A stretch of DNA of 64,000 nucleotides from Sinimarinibacterium flocculans. GTDB taxonomy: Bacteria > Pseudomonadota > Gammaproteobacteria > Nevskiales > Nevskiaceae. The notes beneath the pieces are model-generated. The model was not told where the DNA came from and did no database searches. It worked only from the letters and a program-made list of their open reading frames with translations. The stretch's first letter is position 1; each line of letters opens with the position of its first letter. Made by a program: the position numbers and the translations under genes. The DNA lies in NCBI RefSeq assembly GCF_003201205.1, contig NZ_QICN01000002.1:421780-485779 (forward strand), read 5' to 3'. Shown here piece after piece: positions 50,271-60,798 of the stretch.

Positions 50271-53200
50271 TTACGCGTCGGCCGGCAGCTTCTGCTCGCG
50301 CAACTGCGCGGCGAAGGTTTCTGCCGGCACGGCGCGACCGAACAGGAAGCCCTGGCATTCGTCGCAGCCCGCGTTGCGCAGGAAGGCGAGCTGATCGGCC
50401 CGCTCCACACCTTCGGCCAGCACCTTGAGGCCGAGCGTGCGGGCGATCGCGACGATGGTGTGCACGATGGCCGCGTCGCTGGTGTCCTGCGGCAGGTCGC
50501 GCACGAAGCTGCGGTCGATCTTGAGCTTGTCCACCGGCATGCGCTTGAGGTAGGTCAGCGACGAGTAGCCGGTACCGAAATCGTCGATCGCGACCCGCAC
50601 GCCCAGGGACTTGAGCGTGTCGAGCTTGCGCAGCGTCCTGGGCCCGAGGTCCATCAGCCCGCGCTCGGTGATCTCCAGCTCCAGCACCGAAGCCGGCACG
50701 CCCGCCGCGCGGATGTCGGCGGCGAGTTGCTGCTCGAACCGCGGCGCCCGGAACTGCTGCATGGACAGGTTGATCGCCAGCAGCTCGATGTCCAGCCCGT
50801 CGTCCAGCCAGTGGCGCAGGTCGGCGCAGGCGGTCTGCAGCACGTGCTGCCCGATCTCGACGATCAGCCCGCTGTCCTCGGCCACCGGAATGAAGACGTC
50901 GGGCGAGATGAACCGCTCGCCGTCGGGCCAGCGCAGCAGCGCCTCGGCCCCGACCAGGCGGCGGTCGGCGAAGTGGTAGATCGGCTGGTACCAGACCTCG
51001 AACACACCGTCACGCACGGCCTGGCGGATGCGCGTCTCCAGTGCCAGCCGCTCGCTCGCGGCCTGGGTCTGCGCCTCGGTGTAGAACTGGTAGGTATTGC
51101 GCCCGCTCTCCTTGGCCCGGAACATCGCCGTGTCGGCGTTGCGGATCAGCAACTCCACGCGATCGCCGTCGGCCGGGAACATGCAGATGCCGACGCTGGC
51201 CTGCACGTAGAGTTCGTGCCCGCTCTTCAGCGAGAACGGCTGCCCCAGTGCGGCGAGCACCTGCTCGGCGCGCTTGGCGGCGGCCACCGAGCTGTCAACC
51301 TGGTCGAGCAGCATGAGGAACTCGTCGCCCCCCAGGCGGCCCAGCGTGTCCTCTTCGCGCAGCAGCCCGCGCAGGCGCTCGGCCACGGCCAGCAGGAGCT
51401 GGTCGCCGACCTCGTGCCCCAGCGAGTCGTTGACGTTCTTGAAGCGGTCCAGGTCGAGGAACAGCACCGCCAGCTTGCTGTCGTGACGGCGGGCACGCTC
51501 GATCGCGTGTTCCAGCCGCAGCCCGAGCAGCAGGCGATTGGGCAGGCCAGTCAGGGCATCGTGATGCGCCAGATGCAACAGGCGCTCCTCGCTGCGCTTG
51601 ATCTGGCTGATGTCGGTGGCCACGCCGACGTAGTGCGTGCGGCGTCCGTCCGGGTCGCGAACGACGCTGATGTTCAGCAACTCGGGATAGATCTCGCCGG
51701 ACTTGCGGCGGTTCCAGACCTGCCCCTGCCAGTGGCCGACCTCGTCGAGCGCGCGGTACATGCCCTGATAGAACGCCTCGTCGTGCCGGCCTGACTTGAG
51801 TACGCTGGGCGTGCGCCCGATGACCTCGTCGGGCGGATAGCCGGTGATCTCTGCGAACGCCGGGTTCACGGAGATGATCGTGCCGTCGAGTTCGGTGACC
51901 ATGATCGACTCGAAGGTGCTGGCGATCACCGCGGAATCCAGCCGCAACCGTTCGAGCAACTGCTGGCGCACCGTCACGTCGCTGACGATGCCGTGCCAGA
52001 TGCGGTCGCCGTCATCGTCGACGCTCGATCCGGCCTCCACCTGCAGCCACCGGTCGGACGGCGTCCCCGTCAGCCGGCCCTCCCAGGCGAAGGCAGTCTG
52101 CGCCTCGTCGTCACCCGCCGGCCTGTCGAAGTGGGCTCCGGGTGCGATGCCGAGGCGCCCGAACACGGCAGCCGGATCGCGCAGGGCATCGGCCAGGTCC
52201 ACGTCGAGCAACTCGGCACAGGCCGGGCTGAGGTACTCGAAGTGCCCGCCGCCGGCGCGGGCCCGATAGCGGAAGACGCCGGCCGGAATGCGGTTGACCA
52301 GTTCCTTGTAGTGCGCCTCCGCGCGACGCTCGAGGGTGACGTCGCGAAAGAAGGCGTAGAGCTGCGGCGGATGCGCATCCGGCAGGGCCACCGCACTGGC
52401 CTCGATGTCGATGTATTGCCCGCCCTTGTGCCGGTGCCGCGTGGAGAACCGCGCCTGGCCTGCAGCGAGGATCTGGCCGATCCGCGCCGGGACTTCGTCG
52501 ATCCGGCCCGGCGCCTTGAAGTCGGAGACCTTGCGTCCGACGATCTCGTCGCGGCCATAGCCGAGCATGCGGCAGTACGCCGGATTGGTGTCGAGAATGC
52601 GGCCGTCCACATCGGTGCGGATGTAGCCGTCGGTCATCGTCTCCAGCATCATCCGCGTGTTCGCCAGCTCGCGTGCCAGATCGGCCTGGGCCGCGATGCG
52701 CTCGCTGACGTCCTGCACGGTGCCGATGGTGCGCAGGGGGTGCCCGCCGGGCGCGTAGGTGGTTTCGCCGTGCGTCTCGATGTGACGGATGCGGCCGTCC
52801 GCAAACGCCAGGCGGTACTGCTCCACGAACGGCTCGCGCCGGACCAGTGCAGCGGCGAAGCTGCAGTCGACACGCTCCTGGTCGTCCGGGTGCAGGGACG
52901 CCAGGAAACTGCGGTAGTTGGCCTGCCATTGCGAGCGGTCGCGCTCCCAGAGCAGGTAGGTCTGCTCCGACAGGGTCAGGGTGCCGCTGGCGTGGTCCAT
53001 CTCCCAGTGGCCGAGCCGTGCCACCCGCTGCGCCTGTCGGTGCAGGGCCTCGCTGCGCTCCAGCGCCTGCTCGGCGAACTTGCGGTCGGTGATGTCGCGC
53101 ATGACGCCGACCACGCGCAGCGGACGCCCCTCGGCATCGCGTTCGACCTCGCCGGAGGCGCTGACCCACCGCTTGCGTCCATCCTTCGGCCGGACGATCT

Positions 53201-54410
53201 GGTACTCGTGGCTGAAATGACTTTCCTCGCGCAGGATGCGCTGCCCCTCGGCCATCATCTTCGTGCGATGTTCGGGGGCGATCATCGCGAACCACTGGTC
53301 CAGCGTGTCCGGCATCTCCTCGGTGACGCCGAGGATGGTGTTGAGCACTTCGGAGGTGGTCCAGCGGCCGCGAACCACGTCGAGCACGTAGCTGCCGATG
53401 CGGCCGGCCTGCTGGGCCTGGCGCAACAGGCGTTCGCTGCGTGCGAGCCGGCGTGCGTCGCGTTCGCGCTCGGTGACGTCCATGAGCATGCCGACGATGG
53501 CCATGCGCCCCTCGCGCCGGGTCCGGCTGCCGAACATCTCGGCGCGGAACTGCGACCCGTCGGCGCGCAGGGCCTGGAACTGCAGTCCGGCGAACTGCCC
53601 CACGCCGGTCAGCGCGGCACGCACCTGCACGCGCACGCGCAGCCGCTCCTCGGGAACGACGATGTCCTCCACGGAGACACCGGCCAACTGCCCGTCGACG
53701 CGACCGAACATGCGTGCCATCTCCGCGTTGGCGTAGGTGATGCGGCCGTTCTGCACGACGTAGACACCCATCGGCGAACCTTCGACCAGGCTGCGGAATC
53801 GGCCCTCGGCCTCCTCCGCCTCGCGCAGGGCATCGAGCCGGCTGACGTTGACCTGGAACGCGTGCCCGAAGACCCAGGTCGACAAGGTCAGCACGACGAG
53901 GTAGGCGGCCGCGACCTCGGCCAGCATCTGCGCACGCAGACCGGCGGGCAGCAGCAGCATCCACAGCAGCGCCGCGAGGTGGACGCAGAAACCCAGCGTG
54001 AGAAAGCTGCCGGAGCGCGGCCGCTGGTCCTGGCGCCGCAGCAGCACGCGGCCGGCGAGTCCGAACGCCGCCGCCGTGGCAATGGTCCCCAGCCCCACCC
54101 ACATGCCGGTGCCGCCGAGCCAGACGCGGTAGGCCCCTGCACACAACGCGGCGATCGCGGCGACCAGTGGCCCGCCGAAGAAGGCCCCCAGCGCGAGCAC
54201 GACGGTGCGCCCGTCGAAGATCGTCCCGGAATGCAGCTCGAACGGAAAGGTCATGCCGAGAACGGCGACCGCGCCGAACAGCGCGCCGAACAAGGCCTCC
54301 ACGACGCGCTCGCGCCGCTGCAACCGCGACAGCAGGACGCTGTGCAGGATGACCAGCCCCAGCAGCGGAGCCACGTTGTTGGTCAGTTCGCGGAGCAGAT
54401 CTCCCGTCAC
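50271..54410 (-). CDS. Membrane GGDEF/EAL protein with LytS-type sensor and six PAS domains
   Basis: About 1,379 residues from the GTG chosen; a start 105 bases upstream is possible but adds an unrelated leader. Domain order: 5TMR-LYT membrane sensor ([29 protein letters not shown]), then six PAS/PAC modules, a diguanylate cyclase with intact GGDEF ([11 protein letters not shown]), and a phosphodiesterase with EAL (VGAEALLRW) plus [14 protein letters not shown] and [10 protein letters not shown]. Both catalytic motifs look active, so it may make and degrade c-di-GMP in response to membrane and redox signals. It is divergent from rmuC and convergent with the DHRS1-like gene. Confidence 0.92.
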   Translation of the reverse strand: MTGDLLRELTNNVAPLLGLVILHSVLLSRLQRRERVVEALFGALFGAVAVLGMTFPFELHSGTIFDGRTVVLALGAFFGGPLVAAIAALCAGAYRVWLGGTGMWVGLGTIATAAAFGLAGRVLLRRQDQRPRSGSFLTLGFCVHLAALLWMLLLPAGLRAQMLAEVAAAYLVVLTLSTWVFGHAFQVNVSRLDALREAEEAEGRFRSLVEGSPMGVYVVQNGRITYANAEMARMFGRVDGQLAGVSVEDIVVPEERLRVRVQVRAALTGVGQFAGLQFQALRADGSQFRAEMFGSRTRREGRMAIVGMLMDVTERERDARRLARSERLLRQAQQAGRIGSYVLDVVRGRWTTSEVLNTILGVTEEMPDTLDQWFAMIAPEHRTKMMAEGQRILREESHFSHEYQIVRPKDGRKRWVSASGEVERDAEGRPLRVVGVMRDITDRKFAEQALERSEALHRQAQRVARLGHWEMDHASGTLTLSEQTYLLWERDRSQWQANYRSFLASLHPDDQERVDCSFAAALVRREPFVEQYRLAFADGRIRHIETHGETTYAPGGHPLRTIGTVQDVSERIAAQADLARELANTRMMLETMTDGYIRTDVDGRILDTNPAYCRMLGYGRDEIVGRKVSDFKAPGRIDEVPARIGQILAAGQARFSTRHRHKGGQYIDIEASAVALPDAHPPQLYAFFRDVTLERRAEAHYKELVNRIPAGVFRYRARAGGGHFEYLSPACAELLDVDLADALRDPAAVFGRLGIAPGAHFDRPAGDDEAQTAFAWEGRLTGTPSDRWLQVEAGSSVDDDGDRIWHGIVSDVTVRQQLLERLRLDSAVIASTFESIMVTELDGTIISVNPAFAEITGYPPDEVIGRTPSVLKSGRHDEAFYQGMYRALDEVGHWQGQVWNRRKSGEIYPELLNISVVRDPDGRRTHYVGVATDISQIKRSEERLLHLAHHDALTGLPNRLLLGLRLEHAIERARRHDSKLAVLFLDLDRFKNVNDSLGHEVGDQLLLAVAERLRGLLREEDTLGRLGGDEFLMLLDQVDSSVAAAKRAEQVLAALGQPFSLKSGHELYVQASVGICMFPADGDRVELLIRNADTAMFRAKESGRNTYQFYTEAQTQAASERLALETRIRQAVRDGVFEVWYQPIYHFADRRLVGAEALLRWPDGERFISPDVFIPVAEDSGLIVEIGQHVLQTACADLRHWLDDGLDIELLAINLSMQQFRAPRFEQQLAADIRAAGVPASVLELEITERGLMDLGPRTLRKLDTLKSLGVRVAIDDFGTGYSSLTYLKRMPVDKLKIDRSFVRDLPQDTSDAAIVHTIVAIARTLGLKVLAEGVERADQLAFLRNAGCDECQGFLFGRAVPAETFAAQLREQKLPADA

Positions 54411-54532
54411 TGCCGTCTTCCGGTCTCGTTTCGTGAACAGCCTACGCCTGCATCCCGCCGACGCATAGCACGGCCCGAACAGCGGGGCGATCGGGGCGGC
54501 GGGCGGTCCCGGCACGCGACGTACAATGCGTC

Positions 54533-55822
54533 ATGGATCTCGACCTGATGTGGATGGCTGCGGCGGCGGCGCTGGGCGCCGTGGTCGGTGCGCTGTTGCT
54601 GCGGCTGCTGCCGTCGCGCGAGCGTGGCGAGGCCTTGCGTCAGGCCCTGCAGAACGATCTCGAGCGCCTGGAGCGTGTCGTCCGCGAAGATGCGGCGCAA
54701 CAACGCCGCGATCATGCCGACGCGGCGGCGCGGCAGCGCCAGGAGCTGGGCGAACGCCTGCAACTGTTTCTCGAAGAAGCGCGTGCCGGACGTCGCGAGC
54801 AGTCGGAGACACTGGCGAAATTCGGCGAGCAGCAGGCGCAACAGGGACTGGCGTTGCGCACCGGCGTCGAGGAAAGCCTGAAGACGCTGCGCCAGGAGAA
54901 TGCCGAGAAGCTCGAGCAGATGCGCCGCACCGTCGACGAGAAACTGCACGAAACGCTCGAACGGCGTCTCGGCGAGTCGTTCAAGCTGGTCAGCGAGCGG
55001 CTCGAGCAGGTGCACAAGGGACTGGGCGAGATGCAGACGCTGGCCTCCGGCGTCGGCGACCTCAAGCGCGTGCTCACCAACGTCAAGTCGCGCGGCATCT
55101 TCGGCGAGGTGCAGCTCGCGGCGCTGCTCGAACAGGTGCTCACGGTCGAGCAGTACGCGGCGAACATCGCCACCAAGCCCGGCAGCGGCGAGCGCGTCGA
55201 GTATGCGATCCGGCTGCCCGGCCGCAGCGACGAGGGCACGCCGGTGTGGCTGCCGGTGGATGCCAAGTTCCCGCGCGAGGACTACGAGCGGCTGGTCGAT
55301 GCGCAGGAGCGGGCCGACCCCGAGGCCGCCGCGGCGGCGGCGCTGGCGCTCGAACGCCGCATCCGCGCCGAAGCCCAGACCATCGCCGAGAAGTATCTGT
55401 CGCCGCCGCACACCACCGACTTCGCGATCCTGTTCGTGCCGGTCGAGGGTCTCTACGCCGAGATTCTGCGCCGGCCCGGGCTGTTCGAGGACATCCAGCG
55501 CAAGCATCGCGTGACCGTCGCCGGCCCGACCAACCTGCTGGCCTTCCTCAACAGCCTGCAGATGGGCTTTCGCACGCTGGCGCTGGAGAAGCGTTCCAGC
55601 GAGGTCTGGCAGGTACTCGGCGCAGTCAAGACCGAGTTCGACAAGTTCGGCGACGTGCTCGACAAGGTGCGCAAGAAGCTCGACGAGGCCTCGAACCAGC
55701 TCGACAACACCGGCGTGCGCACACGCGCGATCACGCGCAGGCTCAAGACCGTCCAGGCCCTGCCGGAATCAGACAGCGAGCGCCTGCTGGGCAGCGCGGC
55801 GGACACCGCGGACGACGAGTAG
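54533..55822 (+). CDS. rmuC: RmuC-family protein
   Basis: A 429-residue protein with one N-terminal membrane segment (MWMAAAAALGAVVGALLLRLL), a long coiled-coil region (about 30-170, rich in E, R and Q heptads) and the RmuC nuclease-like core. Core motifs include LKRVLTNVKSRGIFGEVQLAALLEQVLT, WLPVDAKFPREDYERL and TTDFAILFVPVEGLYAEIL. RmuC limits inversions at short inverted repeats in E. coli. It is transcribed alone; GGCGCC-AGGG-GGCGCC after the stop is a weak hairpin. Confidence 0.93.
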   Translation: MDLDLMWMAAAAALGAVVGALLLRLLPSRERGEALRQALQNDLERLERVVREDAAQQRRDHADAAARQRQELGERLQLFLEEARAGRREQSETLAKFGEQQAQQGLALRTGVEESLKTLRQENAEKLEQMRRTVDEKLHETLERRLGESFKLVSERLEQVHKGLGEMQTLASGVGDLKRVLTNVKSRGIFGEVQLAALLEQVLTVEQYAANIATKPGSGERVEYAIRLPGRSDEGTPVWLPVDAKFPREDYERLVDAQERADPEAAAAAALALERRIRAEAQTIAEKYLSPPHTTDFAILFVPVEGLYAEILRRPGLFEDIQRKHRVTVAGPTNLLAFLNSLQMGFRTLALEKRSSEVWQVLGAVKTEFDKFGDVLDKVRKKLDEASNQLDNTGVRTRAITRRLKTVQALPESDSERLLGSAADTADDE

Positions 55823-55852
55823 CGGTGGCGCCAGGGGGCGCCCGACGCGCGC

Positions 55853-56476
55853 TCAGAACGGGACGCGAAACCCCGCGCGAACCGTCTGGATCTCGAGCTC
55901 GCCGCCGCCGTCGACGTTCAGATCGTCCCAGCGCAGCTGGGCGAAGAAGCCGAACACGTCCGGCACCCAGTGGAAGCCGATCACGTACTCGGTGCCGTCG
56001 GCATCGTCAACGTCAAGGTAGCCGAGCGAGGCGTGGACGCCGAAGTCGTAGGCGAGGTCCTGTTCGAACTGCAGGTGCACGCCGTAGCCGTTCTCCTTGA
56101 CCTCGACCCCGCCGCTCTCGAGCTTGGTGCGCAGCGACACGTACTCGGCCTTGACCTGGAAGAAGCCGACCGGGCCCGCCGGAAAGCCCCAGCCCGCACC
56201 GGCACGATAGTTCTCGAAATCGAGATCGGCGCCGCCGCCGTCGATCTCGGTGGGCACGTACTCGCCCTGGAAGTCACCGAAGAATCCGACGCGCTGTCCT
56301 CCCACCACCCGCAGGCCGCCACCGATTCCATCGAAGTCCTCGGCGATGCCGTCGGATTCGAGCTGGGCATAGGAGCCGAAGAACTCGATGCGCTGGAACT
56401 TGTCGTTCGCCACGGCGGCGGGCGACAACACACCGGCCGCGAGTGCGACGGCGGCGAGGCGAAAGGCGTGCGGCAT
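55853..56476 (-). CDS. Small outer-membrane beta-barrel protein
   Basis: A 207-residue exported protein with signal peptide MPHAFRLAAVALAAGVLSPA then AVA. About eight to ten amphipathic strands end in a C-terminal Phe (RAGFRVPF), predicting an OmpA/OmpW-like or porin-like barrel. Acidic, Gly-rich turns (IDGGGADLDFENYRAGAGWGF) are typical. I do not recognise a specific family. It converges on rmuC and follows a TonB receptor that has its own terminator, so it is probably monocistronic. Confidence 0.75.
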   Translation of the reverse strand: MPHAFRLAAVALAAGVLSPAAVANDKFQRIEFFGSYAQLESDGIAEDFDGIGGGLRVVGGQRVGFFGDFQGEYVPTEIDGGGADLDFENYRAGAGWGFPAGPVGFFQVKAEYVSLRTKLESGGVEVKENGYGVHLQFEQDLAYDFGVHASLGYLDVDDADGTEYVIGFHWVPDVFGFFAQLRWDDLNVDGGGELEIQTVRAGFRVPF

Positions 56477-56580
56477 GACGGACTCCCCCAGTCGATGATG
56501 GACGGCGGCATTGTGCATGAACTCGGCCGTGGATGGTCGGGTGCCTGCGCGGGCATCGCCCCGCCGCCGACGGTCTGCAG

Positions 56581-56617
56581 AAAAAGCGTGCCCGGCCGCC
56601 CCCCGACGACCGGGCAC
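56581..56617 (-). terminator. Rho-independent terminator of the TonB receptor gene
   Basis: On the minus strand the stem GTGCCCGG / CCGGGCAC is followed by a G, a C and five T, 27 bases after the receptor stop. It has classic intrinsic-terminator form. Confidence 0.75.
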
Positions 56618-56643
56618 CGCTCCCCTGCTGCCCCCGGATGACG

Positions 56644-58917
56644 CTACCAGCGCACCACGCCGCTGATGCCGACGGTGCGCGGCTCCTCGAAGTTGGCGAT
56701 CGTCAGGCTGCCGAAGCCCGGGCCGAAGTCGATGAAGTTGGTCGCGGTGTCGTCGTCGAGCGCGTTGCGCATCCACAGCGCGATCTCGCCGCTGCCGCGC
56801 GCGCCGAGCGGCACGTCGGTGACGGCCAGGCGCAGGTTGAGCACGCCGTGCGCGTCGACCTGCGAGTCGCGCGCAAGCTGCAGGCCGGGATTGGTGACCT
56901 CGAGCTGATACGGATAGGTGTAGAAGTCGTCGGTCCACGCATAGTCGACCACGGCGCGCACCGCGCCCCAATCGCGACGGAGCAGCTCGCTGTCGAGCGC
57001 GAGGTTGAAGCTGTGCTCGGGCGCATGCACGAAGGCGCGGTTGTCGGCGACATTGACCCCGCCATCGATGAACTCGTCGTACTCCGGATCGAGCCACGCA
57101 TAGTTCGCCATCAGCATCGTGCTGCCGAGCCGCAGCGCCGCTTCGAGCTCGATGCCCTGGATCGTCGCCTCGCCGGCATTGCGCACCACGGTGGCGGCGG
57201 CGCCGCTGCCGAGGAAGATCGATGCCTGGAAATCGTCGAGCGAGTTGTGGAACGCCGCGGCATTGAGCATCAGGCGTCCATCGGCGAGGCTCGACTTCAG
57301 GCCGATCTCGAACGACTGCTGCTTCTCCGGCTTGAACGGCGTCTGCGTCTCGGCGATGTTGAGTGCGATCAGCTCGCTGATGTCCTCGTTGGGGTCGCCG
57401 CTCGGCGGCTGGCTGAATTCGCCGTTGAAGCCACCGCTCTTGAAGCCCTCGGCGTACCGGGCATAGACGTTGAGCTGCGAACTGAAACGCCACGCGGCCG
57501 AGAACGTCGGCGTTGTCGCGTCGAAGGTCTCGGACGCCTCGGTGCCCTCGGGAATCAGGTAGAAAAACGGGTCGGCCGGGTCCGCACGCAGACCGAAGGC
57601 ACGCTCGATCTCCTTCTTCTCACGCGTGTAGCGCACGCCGGCGGTCAGCGTCAGCCGCTCGACCGGCCGGAAGTCCACCTGGCCGTAGGCCGCCCAGGCC
57701 CCGGTCTTGGTGCCGTAGCGCGAATCGAAATACGCGTCGCTGCTGGGATCGAGGACAAAGAAGCTCTGCGGGTTGTTGGTCTGGCCGTCGTCGCCGAAGT
57801 AGTAGAGACCGGCGACGTAGTTCCCGCGATCGAAGCCGCCCAGCAGCTGCAGGTCCTGGGAGATCTGCTCGTAGTCCGTAAATCGCTGGGTCCAGACCAC
57901 GGGCAGCGGCGAGCCGTCGAGATCGAGCGAGTCGTTCCAGTCGAGCCGGCGGTAGCCGGAAATCGATTTGATCTCGAGTCCGTTGCCGACATTCCAGCTC
58001 AGGGTGAACGAGTGACCCTGCACCTGCGAACGCTCGAAGGACGGTGCGTCCACGTTAGCGCTCTCGAGGCGCTCGCGCGAAGCGAACGGCTGCAGGAACG
58101 GAATCTCGATGCGGTAGAGCTGCGTGAAGTTGTTGGTCTGGTCGACGCGCGACTGGTCGAAGCGGTACTCGCCGAGCAGGCTGGGACTGAAATCGAAGTC
58201 CGCGGCGATGCGCAGGCCACGGTTGCTGCGGTCGTTGAGCTGCGGCACCGAGGCCGACGAAGGGGTGTCGATCCAGCCGTCGCGCTGCTCGCTGCGCGCG
58301 CCGATGGAGATGCTGGCGATGCCCATTCTCGGCAGGTCCACGGACGCACGCTGCACGAAGGCGTTGTAGTTGCCGATCTCCAGACTGGCCTCGCCGCCGA
58401 ACTCGCCGCTGGGCGAGCGCGTGACCAGGTTGATCGCGCCGGCCAGCGTGTTGCGCCCGTACAGGGTGCCCTGCGGGCCGCGCAGCACTTCGATGCGCGA
58501 CAGGTCGACGAGGTTGAAGATGCTGCCCTGGGCCTTGCCGATGTAGACGCCGTCGACATAGATGCCGACGGCGGGGTCCCAGTAGATCGCCGGATTGATC
58601 TGGCTGATGCCGCGGATCGTCACCTGCGAGATTGTCGTGTTCGACGGCGTCCGGCTGATCTGCAGGCCCGGCGCCAGCGCATTGAGATCGCCGACGTCGT
58701 CGATGCCGCGCGCCTCGATCTGGTCCTCCGGAAATGCCGTCACGGCCAGCGGCACGTCCTGCAGCCGTTCTTCGCGGCGCTGCGCGGTGACGACGATCTC
58801 CTCGATCTGTGTCGGGGCACGCCGCGCTTCCGCCGGGTCCGCCGATTCGGCGGGCTGGGCCGCGACGCCGCTTCCATACGCGCAAAGGGCCGCGAGGGCC
58901 AGCGGCCGCAGCCGCAT
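56644..58917 (-). CDS. TonB-dependent receptor
   Basis: A complete 757-residue receptor. The signal peptide is MRLRPLALAALCAYGSGVAAQ. The plug begins at TQIEEIVVTAQRREERLQDVPLAVTAF and contains LSRIEVLRGPQGTLYGRNTLAGAINLVTR. The barrel ends EEPRTVGISGVVRW with a terminal aromatic residue. It resembles the large group of TonB receptors in sphingomonads and steroid-degrading proteobacteria. It is divergent from a hydroxysteroid-dehydrogenase-like gene 207 bases away, hinting at uptake of a steroid-like compound (inference). It carries its own intrinsic terminator. Confidence 0.93.
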   Translation of the reverse strand: MRLRPLALAALCAYGSGVAAQPAESADPAEARRAPTQIEEIVVTAQRREERLQDVPLAVTAFPEDQIEARGIDDVGDLNALAPGLQISRTPSNTTISQVTIRGISQINPAIYWDPAVGIYVDGVYIGKAQGSIFNLVDLSRIEVLRGPQGTLYGRNTLAGAINLVTRSPSGEFGGEASLEIGNYNAFVQRASVDLPRMGIASISIGARSEQRDGWIDTPSSASVPQLNDRSNRGLRIAADFDFSPSLLGEYRFDQSRVDQTNNFTQLYRIEIPFLQPFASRERLESANVDAPSFERSQVQGHSFTLSWNVGNGLEIKSISGYRRLDWNDSLDLDGSPLPVVWTQRFTDYEQISQDLQLLGGFDRGNYVAGLYYFGDDGQTNNPQSFFVLDPSSDAYFDSRYGTKTGAWAAYGQVDFRPVERLTLTAGVRYTREKKEIERAFGLRADPADPFFYLIPEGTEASETFDATTPTFSAAWRFSSQLNVYARYAEGFKSGGFNGEFSQPPSGDPNEDISELIALNIAETQTPFKPEKQQSFEIGLKSSLADGRLMLNAAAFHNSLDDFQASIFLGSGAAATVVRNAGEATIQGIELEAALRLGSTMLMANYAWLDPEYDEFIDGGVNVADNRAFVHAPEHSFNLALDSELLRRDWGAVRAVVDYAWTDDFYTYPYQLEVTNPGLQLARDSQVDAHGVLNLRLAVTDVPLGARGSGEIALWMRNALDDDTATNFIDFGPGFGSLTIANFEEPRTVGISGVVRW

Positions 58918-59124
58918 CGGGTTCTCCTGTCGCACCTGGCTTGCTCCTGGTGTCGTTATCGGGTGGGCCCGGCCGCACCGGGCTGCCGTATCGTGGCAAC
59001 CCGGACGGGGGCACAGCCTCACCCGGAAGGACGAGCCTGTCGCGGAACCGTCGTTCGTTCGGACGAAGCCTCGCAGGCCGGCGGCTGCGCATGATCGCGC
59101 GGACCCGACCAGCGAGGAGACGAC

Positions 59125-59904
59125 ATGGGCCGGCTGCAGAACAAGGTCACGATCGTGACCGGCGGCGCACGCGGCATGGGCGCGGCAACGGCGCGGCTGT
59201 TCGCCGCTGAAGGCGCGAAGGTGGTCATCGCCGATCTGCTCGACGCCGACGGCGCCGCGCTCGCCGCCGAGATCGGCGACTCGGCGCGCTTCGTGCGCCA
59301 TGACGTGACCGACGAGACGAGCTGGCAGCAGCTCATCGGGACCGCGGAGTCCTCGTTCGGCGCGATCGACGTGCTGGTCAACAACGCCGGCATCCTGATG
59401 TTCAAGACCATCGCCGAGACCGCACGGGCCGAGTTCCAGCGCGTGCTCGACGTCAATCTCGTCGGCTGCTTCCTCGGCACCAAGCTGGTCGGCGCGCGCA
59501 TGACCGAACGCGGCCGCGGCTCGATCGTCAACATTTCCTCGGTCGACGGCATGAAGGCCGCGAACGGCCTGTCCGCGTACAACGCAAGCAAGTGGGCGGT
59601 GCGCGGCTTCACCAAGGCCGCAGCCATGGAGTTCGGCCACAAGGGCGTTCGCGTGAACTCGGTGCATCCCGGCGGCATCGATACCGCCATGGGCAACCCC
59701 TATGCGGAAGCCAAGGCCGAGGTCAACAAGCGCTACGGCATGGTGCCGATGCAGCGCGTCGGCGAGCCGGTGGAAGTCGCGTACACCAGCCTGTTCCTGG
59801 CCAGCGACGAGTCCTCCTACCTGTGCGGCGCGGAAATCGCCGTCGACGGCGGCATGCTCTGCGGCCAGTACTACGTGGGCTTTCCCGGCGCCCCCGGCGT
59901 ATGA
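59125..59904 (+). CDS. FabG3/20beta-hydroxysteroid dehydrogenase-like SDR
   Basis: A 259-residue SDR resembling M. tuberculosis Rv2002 (FabG3), an NADH-dependent 3alpha/20beta-hydroxysteroid dehydrogenase. The cofactor motif is VTGGARGMGAATARLFAAEGAKVVIADLLD, NNAGIL is at about residues 88-93, Ser in NISSVDG, and Tyr/Lys in SAYNASKWAVRGFTKAAAMEFG. HPGGIDTAM and LASDESSYLCGAEIAVDGG also match. GAGGAGA precedes the ATG. Its stop overlaps the start of a methyltransferase gene, an unusual pairing. Confidence 0.88.
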   Translation: MGRLQNKVTIVTGGARGMGAATARLFAAEGAKVVIADLLDADGAALAAEIGDSARFVRHDVTDETSWQQLIGTAESSFGAIDVLVNNAGILMFKTIAETARAEFQRVLDVNLVGCFLGTKLVGARMTERGRGSIVNISSVDGMKAANGLSAYNASKWAVRGFTKAAAMEFGHKGVRVNSVHPGGIDTAMGNPYAEAKAEVNKRYGMVPMQRVGEPVEVAYTSLFLASDESSYLCGAEIAVDGGMLCGQYYVGFPGAPGV

Positions 59905-60746
59905 CGACCGGCGGCAGGACCGCGCGCGTCAGCCCCACCGCGCACGCGACCGGCTATCTCTGGTACCGGCTCGGCCTGTCCGACGTGGCGCTGGTCACGC
60001 CGCAGGGTCGGCGGCTGGACCGCGGGTTCCGCATGCTCACCGGCATGGCCCGGACGCTCAGCGGCATCTCGCTGGAGGCGCTGATGCTCGCCCGCCACGT
60101 CGGGATCGATGCGGTGCTGTCGCGGGCGATCGAGGAGGGGCGCATCACCCAGGTCATCGAGATTGCCGCCGGCCTGTCGGCGCGCGGCTGGCGTCTGCGC
60201 CAGCGCTTCGGCGATCGCCTTGGCTACGTCGAAACCGACCTGCCGGCGATGGCCGCCGAGAAGCGCCGCCTGCTGGGCGCGGCAGGACTGCTGGGTGAGC
60301 GTCATCGCGTCATGGAACTCGACGCCCTGGTCGAGGACGGACCTCAGTCGCTGGCGGCGGTCGCGGCCACCCTCGATCCGGCACAGGGCACGGCGATCAT
60401 CACCGAAGGCCTGATGAACTATCTGTCGCCCCGCGACGCCGATGCCGTCTGGCATCGCATCGCCGAAGTGCTCGCGGGTTTCCCGGCGGGCCTGTACCTC
60501 TCGGACCTGTATCTCATGCAGGAGAACCGCAACGCGGCGATGGCCGCTTTCGGCGGCATCCTGCAGGTGTTCGTGCGCGGCCGCATGCACGTTCACTTCC
60601 GCTCGGCCGACGAGGCCGGTCAGCGGCTGCGCGGCCACGGCTTCGCGCACGTGACCCTGCACCGGACCCGCGATCTGCCGGAAACGCGCGAGATCGCCAA
60701 GACCCGCGGCGGTGATCGCGTGCGCATTCTCGAAGCCCGGCGCTGA
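59901..60746 (+). CDS. Leucine-carboxyl-methyltransferase-like SAM methyltransferase
   Basis: A 281-residue class I methyltransferase of the LCM/PPM1-like group. The SAM-binding signature is QVIEIAAGLSARGWRLRQRFG and ETDLPAMAAEKRRLL, followed by ITEGLMNYLSPRDADAVW, the acidic-G-L-x-x-Y-L hallmark of the family. In bacteria these enzymes methylate carboxyl or hydroxyl groups of small molecules. The ATG overlaps the SDR stop (ATGA), so both should act on the same substrate. What that is cannot be told. Confidence 0.85.
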   Translation: MTTGGRTARVSPTAHATGYLWYRLGLSDVALVTPQGRRLDRGFRMLTGMARTLSGISLEALMLARHVGIDAVLSRAIEEGRITQVIEIAAGLSARGWRLRQRFGDRLGYVETDLPAMAAEKRRLLGAAGLLGERHRVMELDALVEDGPQSLAAVAATLDPAQGTAIITEGLMNYLSPRDADAVWHRIAEVLAGFPAGLYLSDLYLMQENRNAAMAAFGGILQVFVRGRMHVHFRSADEAGQRLRGHGFAHVTLHRTRDLPETREIAKTRGGDRVRILEARR

Positions 60747-60766
60747 ACGCGCGGGCACGCCGCTCG

Positions 60767-60798
60767 AGAACAGTTCCACCTCAGAACAGTTCCACCTC
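60767..60798. repeat. 16-bp perfect tandem duplication at the GGDEF gene stop
   Basis: AGAACAGTTCCACCTC occurs twice in a row. The right copy holds the last codons (EVELF) and half the stop codon of the minus-strand GGDEF gene; the left copy lies beyond the stop. It is probably a recent slippage duplication. Confidence 0.8.
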
